Below are positions 38,001-45,061 of a stretch of 64,000 bases of DNA, piece after piece; the first letter of the stretch is position 1, and every line of letters starts with the position of its first letter. Source of the DNA: Prevotella sp. (GTDB lineage Bacteria > Bacteroidota > Bacteroidia > Bacteroidales > Bacteroidaceae); NCBI GenBank assembly GCA_017619755.1, contig JAFZRU010000065.1, forward strand, positions 17,439 to 81,438, in the 5' to 3' direction. The translations under genes and the position numbers were made by a program. The notes beneath the pieces are model-generated. The model saw only the letters and a list, made by a program, of their open reading frames with translations. It searched no databases and was not told the origin of the DNA.

Positions 38001-38801
38001 AACCCCTACCTCGCCTCACAGACACGCAATGCCGACTTCTCGTCGCCCCTCTTCCAAACCTCCCGTTTCGGGCGGCACCATCTCAGCTACCATTTCCCTG
38101 CACAGCCCGGCCATTACCGCTTGGAACTCTATTTCATCGAGCCATGGTACCGCCAGTCCGACGCCGAGGGGTTGCGCCTCTTCGACGTGGCCGTCAACGA
38201 CAGCACCGTCGTCCGCTACCTCGACATCTGGGCACAGTCACACTATGGCAAACCCTACAAGCGCGTGGTGGACATCATGCATCGCGGTGGCGATCTCACG
38301 GTGCATTTCCCCAAGGTGAAAGCCGGGCAGGCCATCATCTCCGCCATCGCCATCGCCACCACAGAGAAAGGGAAAACCGCCACTATCACCCCCGACACGA
38401 CACCAGCGACCCTCTGGGCCGACTTCGACAAGGACATCTTGGTGAAGACACCCGACTCCCTGCTTCCTCCCCGCACCAACATGGCATTGACTGTGGAGGG
38501 CAAGCAACGAAAGGGACGAATGGAATGGGACTTCAGCGTGGGGGTGGGCAAAGTGTATGCCCTTCGGTGGAAATACTACAACCCAGAGCAACCCCGTGTG
38601 CTGCACGTGCACATCACCGACTCCAAGGGAGTGGTTTACAAGGACGATGACATCACCTTCGTACAGACCCAGCAAAAGAAGACCAAGCGGAAGACGACGA
38701 GCATCACCACCGGCACACAGGTGAACGCCGGCACCTACCAAGTGACACTCACCGGCGAGGGTTTGGATGCCATGGTCTTCGACCCCCTCACCGTGGAGTG
38801 A
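35007..38801 (+). CDS. GH43-like propeller / GH2 / malectin-domain fusion enzyme
   Basis: The 1264-residue secreted protein (signal peptide MKKSILLAMLLAVTSAASSQ) has three parts. Residues about 25-385 form a five-bladed beta-propeller of the GH43/GH117 type (LMKYDCPTVF with Asp54; ALVDPTWGG; GNPVFAHDSDGTITGDAQLV; EMFAHKSWVV). Residues about 395-920 are GH2: sandwich domains, then a TIM barrel with acid/base GLQNES (Glu772) and probable nucleophile NGEYGA (Glu842). Residues about 925-1110 look like a malectin/CBM57 domain (YRINCGGDAYTDTHGNRW), followed by a beta-rich tail. Two catalytic modules suggest sequential cleavage of one glycan. It is the last gene of the operon; the next gene is convergent. 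Confidence 0.85.
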   Translation: MKKSILLAMLLAVTSAASSQTVPPSRMQAIYETASTPWKYGLVVAPQSNLMKYDCPTVFREGGRWCMTFVCYDGKDGTDGRGYTTWLAHSDDLLHWEVKGKVLDLPPAGQQPEAWDQNQRGGFPALVDPTWGGSYAMEAYKGRHWMTYIGGPGTGYEAVNAPLDIGMASTIGDISTAHPWTTSPAPLLRHDEAAAQWWEQLTQYKSTIYWLKDKSWRIKGEEKYPFVMFYNAGGKDATHPKGERIGIALSKDLKRWKRYAGNPVFAHDSDGTITGDAQLVRMDDVWVMFYFSAYNPTREYNAYNTFAASYDLVHWTDWEGPDLIIPSKPYDEMFAHKSWVVEYDGVVYHFYCAVNDAGQRGIALATSKHLGQSEVHFPTPEPTGHRHILSLNDEWEVTHGDRTFHSDIPLNLDDYHGALQLEHGNLHGTALFKKTFIKPTLPGKQFFIRFEGVGTYAHITLNGHDLGRHDIGRTTETIDVTRHLRDGSNLLEVLVEHPAGITDMPWVCGGCSSEWGFSEGSQPFGIFRPVTLEVTDVVRIEPFGTHVWNNAACDSLFIETEVRNYGTETASIELVNKLCEKSGKQVVRLTDQVELAPNETKTIRQACVMVNPRLWTLEKPYLYTVNTILKRGRKATDSNNTSYGFSSPSWPLTRHDGDHRFLLNSKPVFINGTCEYEHALGQSHAFSPEQVEARVKLAKDAGFNAWRDAHQPHNLHYQELLDKEGMLWWPQFSAHIWYDTPEFRESFKRHLRQWVKERRNSPSIILWGLQNESTMPADFTRECCDIIREMDPRCGSQRLITTCNGGEGADWNVVQNWSGTYGGDVDNYGNELKQPDQLLNGEYGAWRTLGNHTGEGYTEENFGDLLMKKVTLAESVSDSVCGQFHWLLVSHDNPGRRQPDEGLRRVDKVGPFNHKGLLTIWEQPTDAYYRYMEHYNPQAIAPTASTIDEEVLRPAEGMTYLYRINCGGDAYTDTHGNRWMQDNTHWSHSWAQALSDTFNPYLASQTRNADFSSPLFQTSRFGRHHLSYHFPAQPGHYRLELYFIEPWYRQSDAEGLRLFDVAVNDSTVVRYLDIWAQSHYGKPYKRVVDIMHRGGDLTVHFPKVKAGQAIISAIAIATTEKGKTATITPDTTPATLWADFDKDILVKTPDSLLPPRTNMALTVEGKQRKGRMEWDFSVGVGKVYALRWKYYNPEQPRVLHVHITDSKGVVYKDDDITFVQTQQKKTKRKTTSITTGTQVNAGTYQVTLTGEGLDAMVFDPLTVE

Positions 38802-38810
38802 AAGGAAAGG

Positions 38811-40976
38811 TTATGCCTTGAGTTGCTGGAGCATGATTTTTATTTCATATAAAGTCACCTCCGGCGGGCAAAGTGCCTTGATGGGCGCCGGACCGTCACC
38901 AGTTCCCACCATGTTGATGATGCGCTTGATGGCGGCCTGATGCTCCGGTGAAACGAGGTCGTCGATTTTCACCACACCCTGCGGAATGAACTTCAGGAGA
39001 TGACCGATGACGGTATTGATGGAGAGTTCCCTCTCCTTTGCCACCTGTGCCGGGGTCTTCCCGCTGAGGAACAATTTGAGCGAGATGTTCTCCGTCTTTT
39101 CCTTGGGAGCCTTGTTTTTCCGCTCTGCCGTCCGCCTTTTCGGCGTCGCCCCCCCACTGAAACGTTCCATGGTCTCAAGCAGCGTCATCTGCTTCTGTTT
39201 CAGATAAGTGGTGATGGAGAATCCCTCCTTTTCGATGCTTTGCAGGAGGAGTGTTTTCGCCCTCACCGTCAGCATCAGTTCCGCCAGAACATTGTCCAAA
39301 CGCGCCATGGCCTGCTTGTTGTTGGACTTCACCTGTTGAGAGAGACTGACGGGTTTGGTGAATAATTCTTGAAGGGAAGTGGCGAAATAGCCGGCGCTGC
39401 GCTTCACTCGCTCCATAAAGGGTTGTGCTGTCACTGCTTGCGGCGTCATCATGGCGATGCCCTGGGTCCACTTGGCAGCCACGTCGTTCACCTTTGTCCG
39501 CAGGTCGTTTTGCGTCTTCCGCTGCAACTGTTCCAGTTGAGGATAGCTTCTTGAGAAGAACTCTATGAACACCCTGACAATCTGGTCCTGCAACCGTGTG
39601 AGCAATTGGAAGTCGAAGAGTTCGATGAGCAGGTGCTTGAAATACTCCTCCTTGAGTTGCGGCAGTCGTGCGATGCTCTGTTGCGCATTCTGCTCCTGGT
39701 GTTCGATGTAGTTGTCCACCCTTGGGTCGTTGATGATGGCCTGCTTGGAGAGTGGTGTGGCAAGCACCATTCCTTCGAGCGTCCGACATCGGCTGAGGGC
39801 CACATACACCTGTCCGGGTGCGAAGGAGAGGTTGGCGTCGATGATGGCGCGGTCGAAAGTGAGTCCCTGACTCTTGTGTATGGTGATGGCCCAAGCCAAC
39901 CGCAGCGGGTACTGTGTGAAGGTGCCTTGCACCTCGGTCTCTATCTCGCGAGTGGTGGGGTTGAGGGTGTATTTGGCATTCTCCCACACGAGAGCCTCCA
40001 CCTCGATGTGATGGGTCTCACCTTGGCATTGCACGAGGATTTTCTCTTCATCCACGTAGGTCACCTTTCCAATTCTGCCGTTGTAGTACCGTTGCTGTCC
40101 GGTGGGGTCGTTTTTCACGAACATCACCTGCGTGCCGGTTTTCAGCACGAGCCTTGGGCTGGTGGGGTAAGACAATTCCGGGAAGGAGCCTTCCACCTTT
40201 GCGTCGAACGAGAACGAACGCGATGGCAGTTTGCGCAGTTCGTTCTCATTATAATGGTCGGCCATTCGGTTGTGCGTGGTGAGGCGTATGTAACCGTCGT
40301 CCTCCTTTGGGAAGAAAGCCGGTATGTATCTTCTGTTGAGTTGTTGGAGGTCGGCATCGGAGACCTGTCCGTTGCGGATATGGTTGAGGATGTCGATGAA
40401 GGAGTTGTCTTGCTGCCGATAGACCTTTTCGAGTTGGATGGTGAGATAGTCGGTCTGTTCCAGGGCTTTCGCCCCGAAGAAATAGGGAGTGTCGTAATAG
40501 GGAGCGAGTATCCTTTCGTCCTCTGGTGTCACCACGGGAGTGAGTTGCTGGAGGTCGCCAATCATAAGCAGCTGCACGCCGCCGAAGGGTTTGAAATGGT
40601 CGCGGAAACGCCTCAGCACATGATCGACGGCATCGAGAAGGTCGCTGCGCACCATGGAGATTTCATCGATGATGAGGAGGTCAAGCGATGCGATGATGCT
40701 CCTCTTCTCCTTGCTGAAGTCAAACCGGTTTTTGATGTTGGCGTTGGGAACGAAGGGAGTGAGCGGCAGTTGGAAGAAAGAGTGTATGGTGACTCCTCCA
40801 GCGTTGATGGCCGCCACCCCGGTGGGAGCCACGACGATGGTGCGCTTTCGAGAGCGTTCCACCACCGTTTTGAGGAAGGTGGTCTTCCCCGTACCAGCCT
40901 TGCCGGTGAGGAAGATGCTCTTTCCCGTGTTCTCCACAAATTCCCACGCAGTGCGTAGTTGGCTGTTTCGTTCCAT
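38811..40976 (-). CDS. PIF1-like DNA helicase with C-terminal helix-turn-helix
   Basis: The 721-residue protein has a Walker A at 25-33 (GKAGTGKTT), then superfamily 1B motifs: VVAPTGVAAINAGGVTIHSF (Ia), LLIIDEISMV (II), IGDLQQLTPVV (III) and, near 380, TIHKSQGLTFDRAIID and VYVALSRCRTLEG (V, VI). The C-terminus has LKLFLSGKTPAQVAKERELS, the HTH_40-type domain found on many Bacteroidetes PIF1/RecQ-like helicases. It should unwind DNA 5' to 3' and act in replication or repair. It lies 45 bases after the ATPase gene on the same strand and convergent with the glycan operon. Confidence 0.9.
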   Translation of the reverse strand: MERNSQLRTAWEFVENTGKSIFLTGKAGTGKTTFLKTVVERSRKRTIVVAPTGVAAINAGGVTIHSFFQLPLTPFVPNANIKNRFDFSKEKRSIIASLDLLIIDEISMVRSDLLDAVDHVLRRFRDHFKPFGGVQLLMIGDLQQLTPVVTPEDERILAPYYDTPYFFGAKALEQTDYLTIQLEKVYRQQDNSFIDILNHIRNGQVSDADLQQLNRRYIPAFFPKEDDGYIRLTTHNRMADHYNENELRKLPSRSFSFDAKVEGSFPELSYPTSPRLVLKTGTQVMFVKNDPTGQQRYYNGRIGKVTYVDEEKILVQCQGETHHIEVEALVWENAKYTLNPTTREIETEVQGTFTQYPLRLAWAITIHKSQGLTFDRAIIDANLSFAPGQVYVALSRCRTLEGMVLATPLSKQAIINDPRVDNYIEHQEQNAQQSIARLPQLKEEYFKHLLIELFDFQLLTRLQDQIVRVFIEFFSRSYPQLEQLQRKTQNDLRTKVNDVAAKWTQGIAMMTPQAVTAQPFMERVKRSAGYFATSLQELFTKPVSLSQQVKSNNKQAMARLDNVLAELMLTVRAKTLLLQSIEKEGFSITTYLKQKQMTLLETMERFSGGATPKRRTAERKNKAPKEKTENISLKLFLSGKTPAQVAKERELSINTVIGHLLKFIPQGVVKIDDLVSPEHQAAIKRIINMVGTGDGPAPIKALCPPEVTLYEIKIMLQQLKA

Positions 40977-41020
40977 ATTATTCTGGATGATTGTTCTATT
41001 TTATTAAGATCTATTTATCA

Positions 41021-42466
41021 TCAAAACAAGTCATCAAGAGTGATTTGTTGGTTGACATCCTTGGAATGTACATTCTGTGTTACGCCATTTGTTGTCACCA
41101 TGACCAGTTGAACGGAGTGCGTCTTTGTATGCTGCTTGCTGTTTATAAATGCTTCTATCTTGTTACCTAACTCCTTTTCGTACTGCTTGTCAATAGTAAA
41201 CTCATGTTCGCTAAATTTCATTTCACAGATATAATCGGTACGCTCACCTTTCCATTCGAGCACCAAGTCAATTTGGCAGGTATCTCCGCTTGGTGCGGCA
41301 CCTCTCCAACAATAGTTGCGGTTGATGGTTGCAATACGCAATTTTTCTTTTATCTGTGGCAGATGCTCAATGCAGAGCATTTCAAAGGTGTTTCCCGCCC
41401 AAGTGTAAAATGTGGGTGTACGCTGGATGGTTCGCCAGTTGCCGGCATCCGTTCCTTTTCCATAGATAAAGTGCAGATAAAACAATGAGAAAAAGTCTTT
41501 CAGCTGATAGACGGTTTCCACACGTTCTTTTCCATAGCGAGGATATTCACGCGTGATACCTGATTCATGTAAGTTGTCAAGAATCTTACTAAAGGTTCCG
41601 CCGAGTTGTATGCCAACAGCTTCCGCCAGTTCGCTGCGCGTCATACCGTAGAACTTGGTTCCAAGAGCCTTGACGATATCCACATAACGTTCTGATGTGG
41701 CATATAGTCCTGCATAGACATCCTTGAATTCCTGGTTGATGCGCTTTTCTTTGAAGAAGAATTCGTCAATATTCTCCGATAGGTTTTTCTCGTTGTCGAT
41801 ACGGTCAAGATAATATGGAATACCACCGAAAGCCATGTATGCCACAGCCATCTCGTAACGAGAGAGATGGAAGCCCCGACTTTTGAAATACATTTCGCAC
41901 TCTCTGAGGGTGAAAGGTAGCAGGCGTATTGTTCCCGTCAGGCGTCCATGTAGTCCTCCGTAGTCGCGGATGACATTATCGAGCATCCAACTGGTAGCAG
42001 AGCCGCACACCACAAGGACGATGTTGCGCTGACGGTCGGCCCAAGAGTTCCAAAAATAGCCCAACTCAGTAATCATTTCGGCAGACTGCGAGCCAGCAAG
42101 CCACGGCAATTCATCAAGGAAGACGACACGTCGCTTGGCCTTTTCTTTTTCCAAGCATTTTCTGAGCAGTCTGAATGCCTCGCGCCAGTTGGTAGGACGC
42201 GGCGTTTCGTCCGCCATGCCACTGTCAAGGAGACTCTCATAGAAATGGTCAAGCTGTGTCTGCCTATAAGACTTCGCATCCTTGTCTTTGATGTAGGAGC
42301 CAATAGCACGAAACACTATCTTTCCCCGATAAACCTCCTCTACGAGATAGGACTTGCCAACACGTCTGCGACCGTAAATAGCCACAAACTCTGATTTGGG
42401 AGATTTCAAAAATCTTTCAAGTTTCTTGATTTCCTCGTTTCTTCCTATGATGCTTTGATATGCCAT
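41021..42466 (-). CDS. ATPase_2/DUF234-type ATP-binding protein
   Basis: The 481-residue protein has FVAIYGRRRVGKSYLVEE with Walker A Lys38, followed by RRVVFLDELPWL (Walker B) and VVCGSATSWM (sensor). A winged-helix region lies at about 240-330 (TRSELAEAVGIQLGGTFSKI). The C-terminus has a restriction-endonuclease-like DUF234 segment (WRGAAPSGDTCQIDLVLEWK ... YICEMKFSEHEF, with the D and E-x-K type residues). Such proteins are very common in Bacteroidetes and archaea, often in many copies, and their job is unknown; a mobile or defence link is suspected. It has its own promoter box. Confidence 0.85.
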   Translation of the reverse strand: MAYQSIIGRNEEIKKLERFLKSPKSEFVAIYGRRRVGKSYLVEEVYRGKIVFRAIGSYIKDKDAKSYRQTQLDHFYESLLDSGMADETPRPTNWREAFRLLRKCLEKEKAKRRVVFLDELPWLAGSQSAEMITELGYFWNSWADRQRNIVLVVCGSATSWMLDNVIRDYGGLHGRLTGTIRLLPFTLRECEMYFKSRGFHLSRYEMAVAYMAFGGIPYYLDRIDNEKNLSENIDEFFFKEKRINQEFKDVYAGLYATSERYVDIVKALGTKFYGMTRSELAEAVGIQLGGTFSKILDNLHESGITREYPRYGKERVETVYQLKDFFSLFYLHFIYGKGTDAGNWRTIQRTPTFYTWAGNTFEMLCIEHLPQIKEKLRIATINRNYCWRGAAPSGDTCQIDLVLEWKGERTDYICEMKFSEHEFTIDKQYEKELGNKIEAFINSKQHTKTHSVQLVMVTTNGVTQNVHSKDVNQQITLDDLF

Positions 42467-42549
42467 AACCTTGTATTTTCATAATGTACAAACAGTGTCA
42501 ACCAAACATCAAACAACTTTTCTGTTGATTCGCAACTTGTTTTGCATTG

Positions 42550-42557
42550 CAAAGGTA
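42550..42557 (-). promoter_or_regulatory. -7 box of the ATPase_2/DUF234 gene
   Basis: The minus strand reads TACCTTTG (TAnnTTTG), 83 bases upstream of the ATG. A TTTG at 42571-42574 is only 13 bases away, so the -33 site is not clear. Confidence 0.45.
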
Positions 42558-42579
42558 CGAAAAAAGTCTTCAAACCCAA

Positions 42580-42631
42580 TCAGAAAATCAGCCATTTTCG
42601 AGATTTTTTCTGAAAATGGCTGATTTTCTGA
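42580..42631 (-). terminator. Perfect 20-bp inverted repeat between two minus-strand genes
   Basis: Arms 42580-42599 and 42612-42631 are exactly complementary, with a 12-base loop that holds a T6 run. It lies between the FKBP stop and the promoter of the ATPase gene, so it can end the FKBP transcript. It has no T-run after the stem. Confidence 0.5.
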
Positions 42632-42690
42632 CAAGATTTTATCCAAAATCCGAAACCACAAACAATAGAGTAGGCGAATAGTCGCCAAGG

Positions 42691-42747
42691 ACTCTAAGGT
42701 TTTTAGGGTCTTTAAGGACTTTAAGGACTTTAGGGTCTTTAAGGATC
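42691..42747 (-). repeat. Six-unit 9-bp array next to the FKBP stop codon
   Basis: On the plus strand TAAGG or TAGGG starts at 42695, 42704, 42713, 42722, 42731 and 42740, an exact 9-bp period (minus-strand unit about CCTTAAAGW). The array touches the FKBP stop codon at 42748-42750. Confidence 0.8.
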
Positions 42748-43260
42748 TTACTTAAGTTTCACCACTTCGAGGAGCTTGACTTTGAAGATGAGGGCGGAGT
42801 GAGGTGGAATACCTTTTGAGCCCTCCTCGCCATATCCGAGTTGCCAGGGGATGTAAATTTCCCAGAGGGAGCCTTCGGGCATCATGGTGAGTGCGTTTTG
42901 CAGACCCGGAATGACGTTCATCACCCCCACTTCAGCGATATCCTTCCCTTGGTGTGACTCCACGAGTTTTCCATTGGTGAGTCTGAGGTCGAAATTCATC
43001 TTCACCCTCTTGCGGAGGTTGGGTTTGTCGCCTGTACCCTCCTGTAGCACCTTGTACTGTATGCCGTTGGCTTCAACCACTCCCTCCTTTTGCTTGTTTT
43101 CAAACATCCACTGGTCATCGGGGAAGGTGTCGCGTGGAGCCTCCAAAGTGTCCTTCACTTGCTCCTCAGCCTCCGGAGCCTCTTTCTTTTCATTTCCGCC
43201 TCCGCAAGAGACGAAAGTCGTCATGGCAGCGATGGCCATGAAAAACATCCATTTTCTCAT
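42748..43260 (-). CDS. FKBP-type peptidyl-prolyl isomerase lipoprotein
   Basis: The 170-residue protein has a lipoprotein signal (MRKWMFFMAIAAMTTFVSC, Cys19), an acidic linker (KKEAPEAEEQVKD) and one FKBP domain at about 55-170. The domain keeps YKVLQEGTGDKPN, VIPGLQNALTMMPEG, YGEEGSKGIPPHSALIFKVK. It speeds proline isomerisation of proteins in the periplasm or at the outer membrane. Single gene: promoter box upstream, inverted-repeat terminator downstream. Confidence 0.93.
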   Translation of the reverse strand: MRKWMFFMAIAAMTTFVSCGGGNEKKEAPEAEEQVKDTLEAPRDTFPDDQWMFENKQKEGVVEANGIQYKVLQEGTGDKPNLRKRVKMNFDLRLTNGKLVESHQGKDIAEVGVMNVIPGLQNALTMMPEGSLWEIYIPWQLGYGEEGSKGIPPHSALIFKVKLLEVVKLK

Positions 43261-43294
43261 AGTTTTCCTTTTTTGTCAATATGATTATTGTTTG

Positions 43295-43302
43295 CAAATT
43301 TA
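43295..43302 (-). promoter_or_regulatory. -7 box of the FKBP gene
   Basis: The minus strand reads TAAATTTG (TAnnTTTG), 34 bases upstream of the ATG. Confidence 0.55.
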
Positions 43303-43432
43303 GTGATTTTTCCGTTATCATCACCCATTTGTTCTGATAAAAAGTCATTTTTTTCCATCCCATATAAATGTGAGAAAAGACGAGACATCAAAAATAATTT
43401 CATTTTTCGCTCGATAATTCGGAAAAAAGTTA

Positions 43433-43440
43433 TATATTTG
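43433..43440 (+). promoter_or_regulatory. -7 box of the gpx-trxB operon
   Basis: TATATTTG matches TAnnTTTG, 36 bases before the ATG at 43477. The -33 region is a T-rich stretch without an exact TTTG. Confidence 0.5.
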
Positions 43441-43476
43441 CAGACAATTATACCTTTATCAATACATTTTCAAGAA

Positions 43477-44028
43477 ATGAGAACAATCTACGATTTCTCT
43501 GTCAAGGACAGAAAAGGAAACAGCGTTTCACTCAAGGAGTATTCCAACGAGGTCATCCTCATCGTCAACACCGCCACCAAATGCGGTTTCACCCCCCAAT
43601 ATGAAGAGTTGGAGAAGCTCTATGAGAAGCACCACTCCGAGGGTTTCACGATTTTGGACTTCCCCTGCAACCAATTCGGCAAGCAAGCCCCCGGCACCGA
43701 CGAGTCGATACACAGTTTCTGCAAGCTGAATTATGGCACAGAGTTTCCTCGCTTCAAGAAAGTGAAGGTGAACGGTCCTGATGCCGACCCCCTCTTCACC
43801 TATCTGAAAGAGCAGAAAGGTTTTTCCGGCTTCAACATGGAACACCCGATAGCCGGCATATTGGACAACATGCTTAGCGAGGCCGACCCCAACTACAAAG
43901 ACAACCCCGACATCAAGTGGAATTTCACCAAGTTCCTCATCAACAAGCGCGGCCAGGTTGTGGCCCGTTTCGAACCTACCGCACCCATCGATGAAATAGA
44001 GAAAAGCATCATGGAACTCCTCAAATAG
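43477..44028 (+). CDS. Glutathione-peroxidase-family thiol peroxidase
   Basis: The 183-residue protein starts at ATG 43477 (MRTIYDFSVKDRKGN); an upstream in-frame start would cross the promoter. The catalytic set is cysteine type: Cys36 in NTATKCGFTPQY, Gln66 in FPCNQFG and Trp148 in WNFTKFLI. Cysteine-type bacterial enzymes of this family usually take electrons from thioredoxin rather than glutathione. That fits the neighbour: trxB starts 1 base after the stop codon. No signal peptide, so cytoplasmic. Confidence 0.93.
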   Translation: MRTIYDFSVKDRKGNSVSLKEYSNEVILIVNTATKCGFTPQYEELEKLYEKHHSEGFTILDFPCNQFGKQAPGTDESIHSFCKLNYGTEFPRFKKVKVNGPDADPLFTYLKEQKGFSGFNMEHPIAGILDNMLSEADPNYKDNPDIKWNFTKFLINKRGQVVARFEPTAPIDEIEKSIMELLK

Positions 44029-44029
44029 C

Positions 44030-44977
44030 ATGTCCATGAGCAACAAGGAACATATTCGCTGCCTCATTATCGGCAGTGGCCCGGCCGGCTACACGGCAGC
44101 CATCTACGCCAGCCGGGCCAACCTCCATCCAGTAGAATATTGCGGCCTCATCACCGGTGGCCAACTCACCCAAACCACCGTGGTGGAAAATTTCCCGGGC
44201 TACCCCGACGGTGTTGACGGGAATGAGATGATGCTCGACCTCCGCCGCCAAGCCGAGCGTCTCGGTGCCGACATCCGCGATGGAGAAATTATAAAAGCCG
44301 ACCTCGGCAGCCGCCCCTACCAGTTCACCACCGACGGCGGTGTGGAGTTGGAAGCCGACACGGTGATCATCGCCACCGGTGCCTCTGCCAAATACTTGGG
44401 TTTGGATGACGAAAAGAAATACAACGGCCAGGGTGTTTCCGCCTGCGCCACCTGCGACGGTTTCTTCTACCGCAAGCGCACCGTGGCCGTCGTTGGCGGC
44501 GGCGACACGGCTTGTGAGGAGGCTCTCTACCTCGCCTCCCTTGCCAAGAAGGTTTACATGATTGTTCGTAAACCTTTCCTCCGCGCCTCGGATGCCATGC
44601 AGCGTCGAGTGTTTGACAACGAGAAGATAGAAGTCCTCTTCGAGCATAACGCCGTGGGTCTCTACGGAGAAGACGGCGTGGAGGGCGCCCATGTGGTGAA
44701 GCGTATGGGCCAGCCCGACGAGGAACGCTATGACCTCCCCATCGACGGTTTCTTCCTCGCCATTGGCCACAAGCCCAACAGCGACCTTTTCTCCCCGTGG
44801 TTGGAGACCGACGAGACAGGCTACATTGTCACCATCGACGGCACGCCCCGCACCGCCCTTCCCGGCGTCTTTGCCGCCGGCGACGTCGCCGACCCCCACT
44901 ATCGTCAAGCCATCACCGCCGCCGCGAGCGGCTGCAAGGCCGCCATCGAGGCCGACCGATATCTGAGAGGGGTATAG
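44030..44977 (+). CDS. trxB: Thioredoxin reductase TrxB
   Basis: The 315-residue flavoprotein has the FAD-binding IGSGPAGYTAAIYASRAN, the redox pair Cys139-Ala-Thr-Cys142 in SACATCDGF, the NADPH-binding VVGGGDTACEEALYLA and the C-terminal FAD motif GVFAAGDVADPHYRQ. It passes electrons from NADPH to thioredoxin. ATG 44036 is an alternative start. Co-transcription with the peroxidase gene gives a plausible NADPH-to-peroxide pathway. Its TAG stop is part of the tandem array that follows. Confidence 0.95.
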   Translation: MSMSNKEHIRCLIIGSGPAGYTAAIYASRANLHPVEYCGLITGGQLTQTTVVENFPGYPDGVDGNEMMLDLRRQAERLGADIRDGEIIKADLGSRPYQFTTDGGVELEADTVIIATGASAKYLGLDDEKKYNGQGVSACATCDGFFYRKRTVAVVGGGDTACEEALYLASLAKKVYMIVRKPFLRASDAMQRRVFDNEKIEVLFEHNAVGLYGEDGVEGAHVVKRMGQPDEERYDLPIDGFFLAIGHKPNSDLFSPWLETDETGYIVTIDGTPRTALPGVFAAGDVADPHYRQAITAAASGCKAAIEADRYLRGV

Positions 44978-45061
44978 GAGCTATAGGAGATTATAGGAGG
45001 TTATAGGAGATAATAGGAGATAATAGGAGATAATAGGAGGTTATAGGAGCTATAGCCGCTA
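44972..45061. repeat. About nine-unit 10-bp array (TATAGGAGNT) filling a convergent gene gap
   Basis: ATAGGAG starts at 44974, 44983, 44993, 45003, 45013, 45023, 45033 and 45043, then decays to ATAGCC. The array spans the whole gap between trxB and the convergent symporter gene. Both stop codons are TAG (44975-44977 on plus, 45059-45061 on minus) and are formed by array units. Confidence 0.85.

Noticed and set aside
34941-45061. The three 9-10-bp arrays as CRISPR arrays
   Set aside because: Units are adjacent with no spacers, and there are no cas genes in the window.
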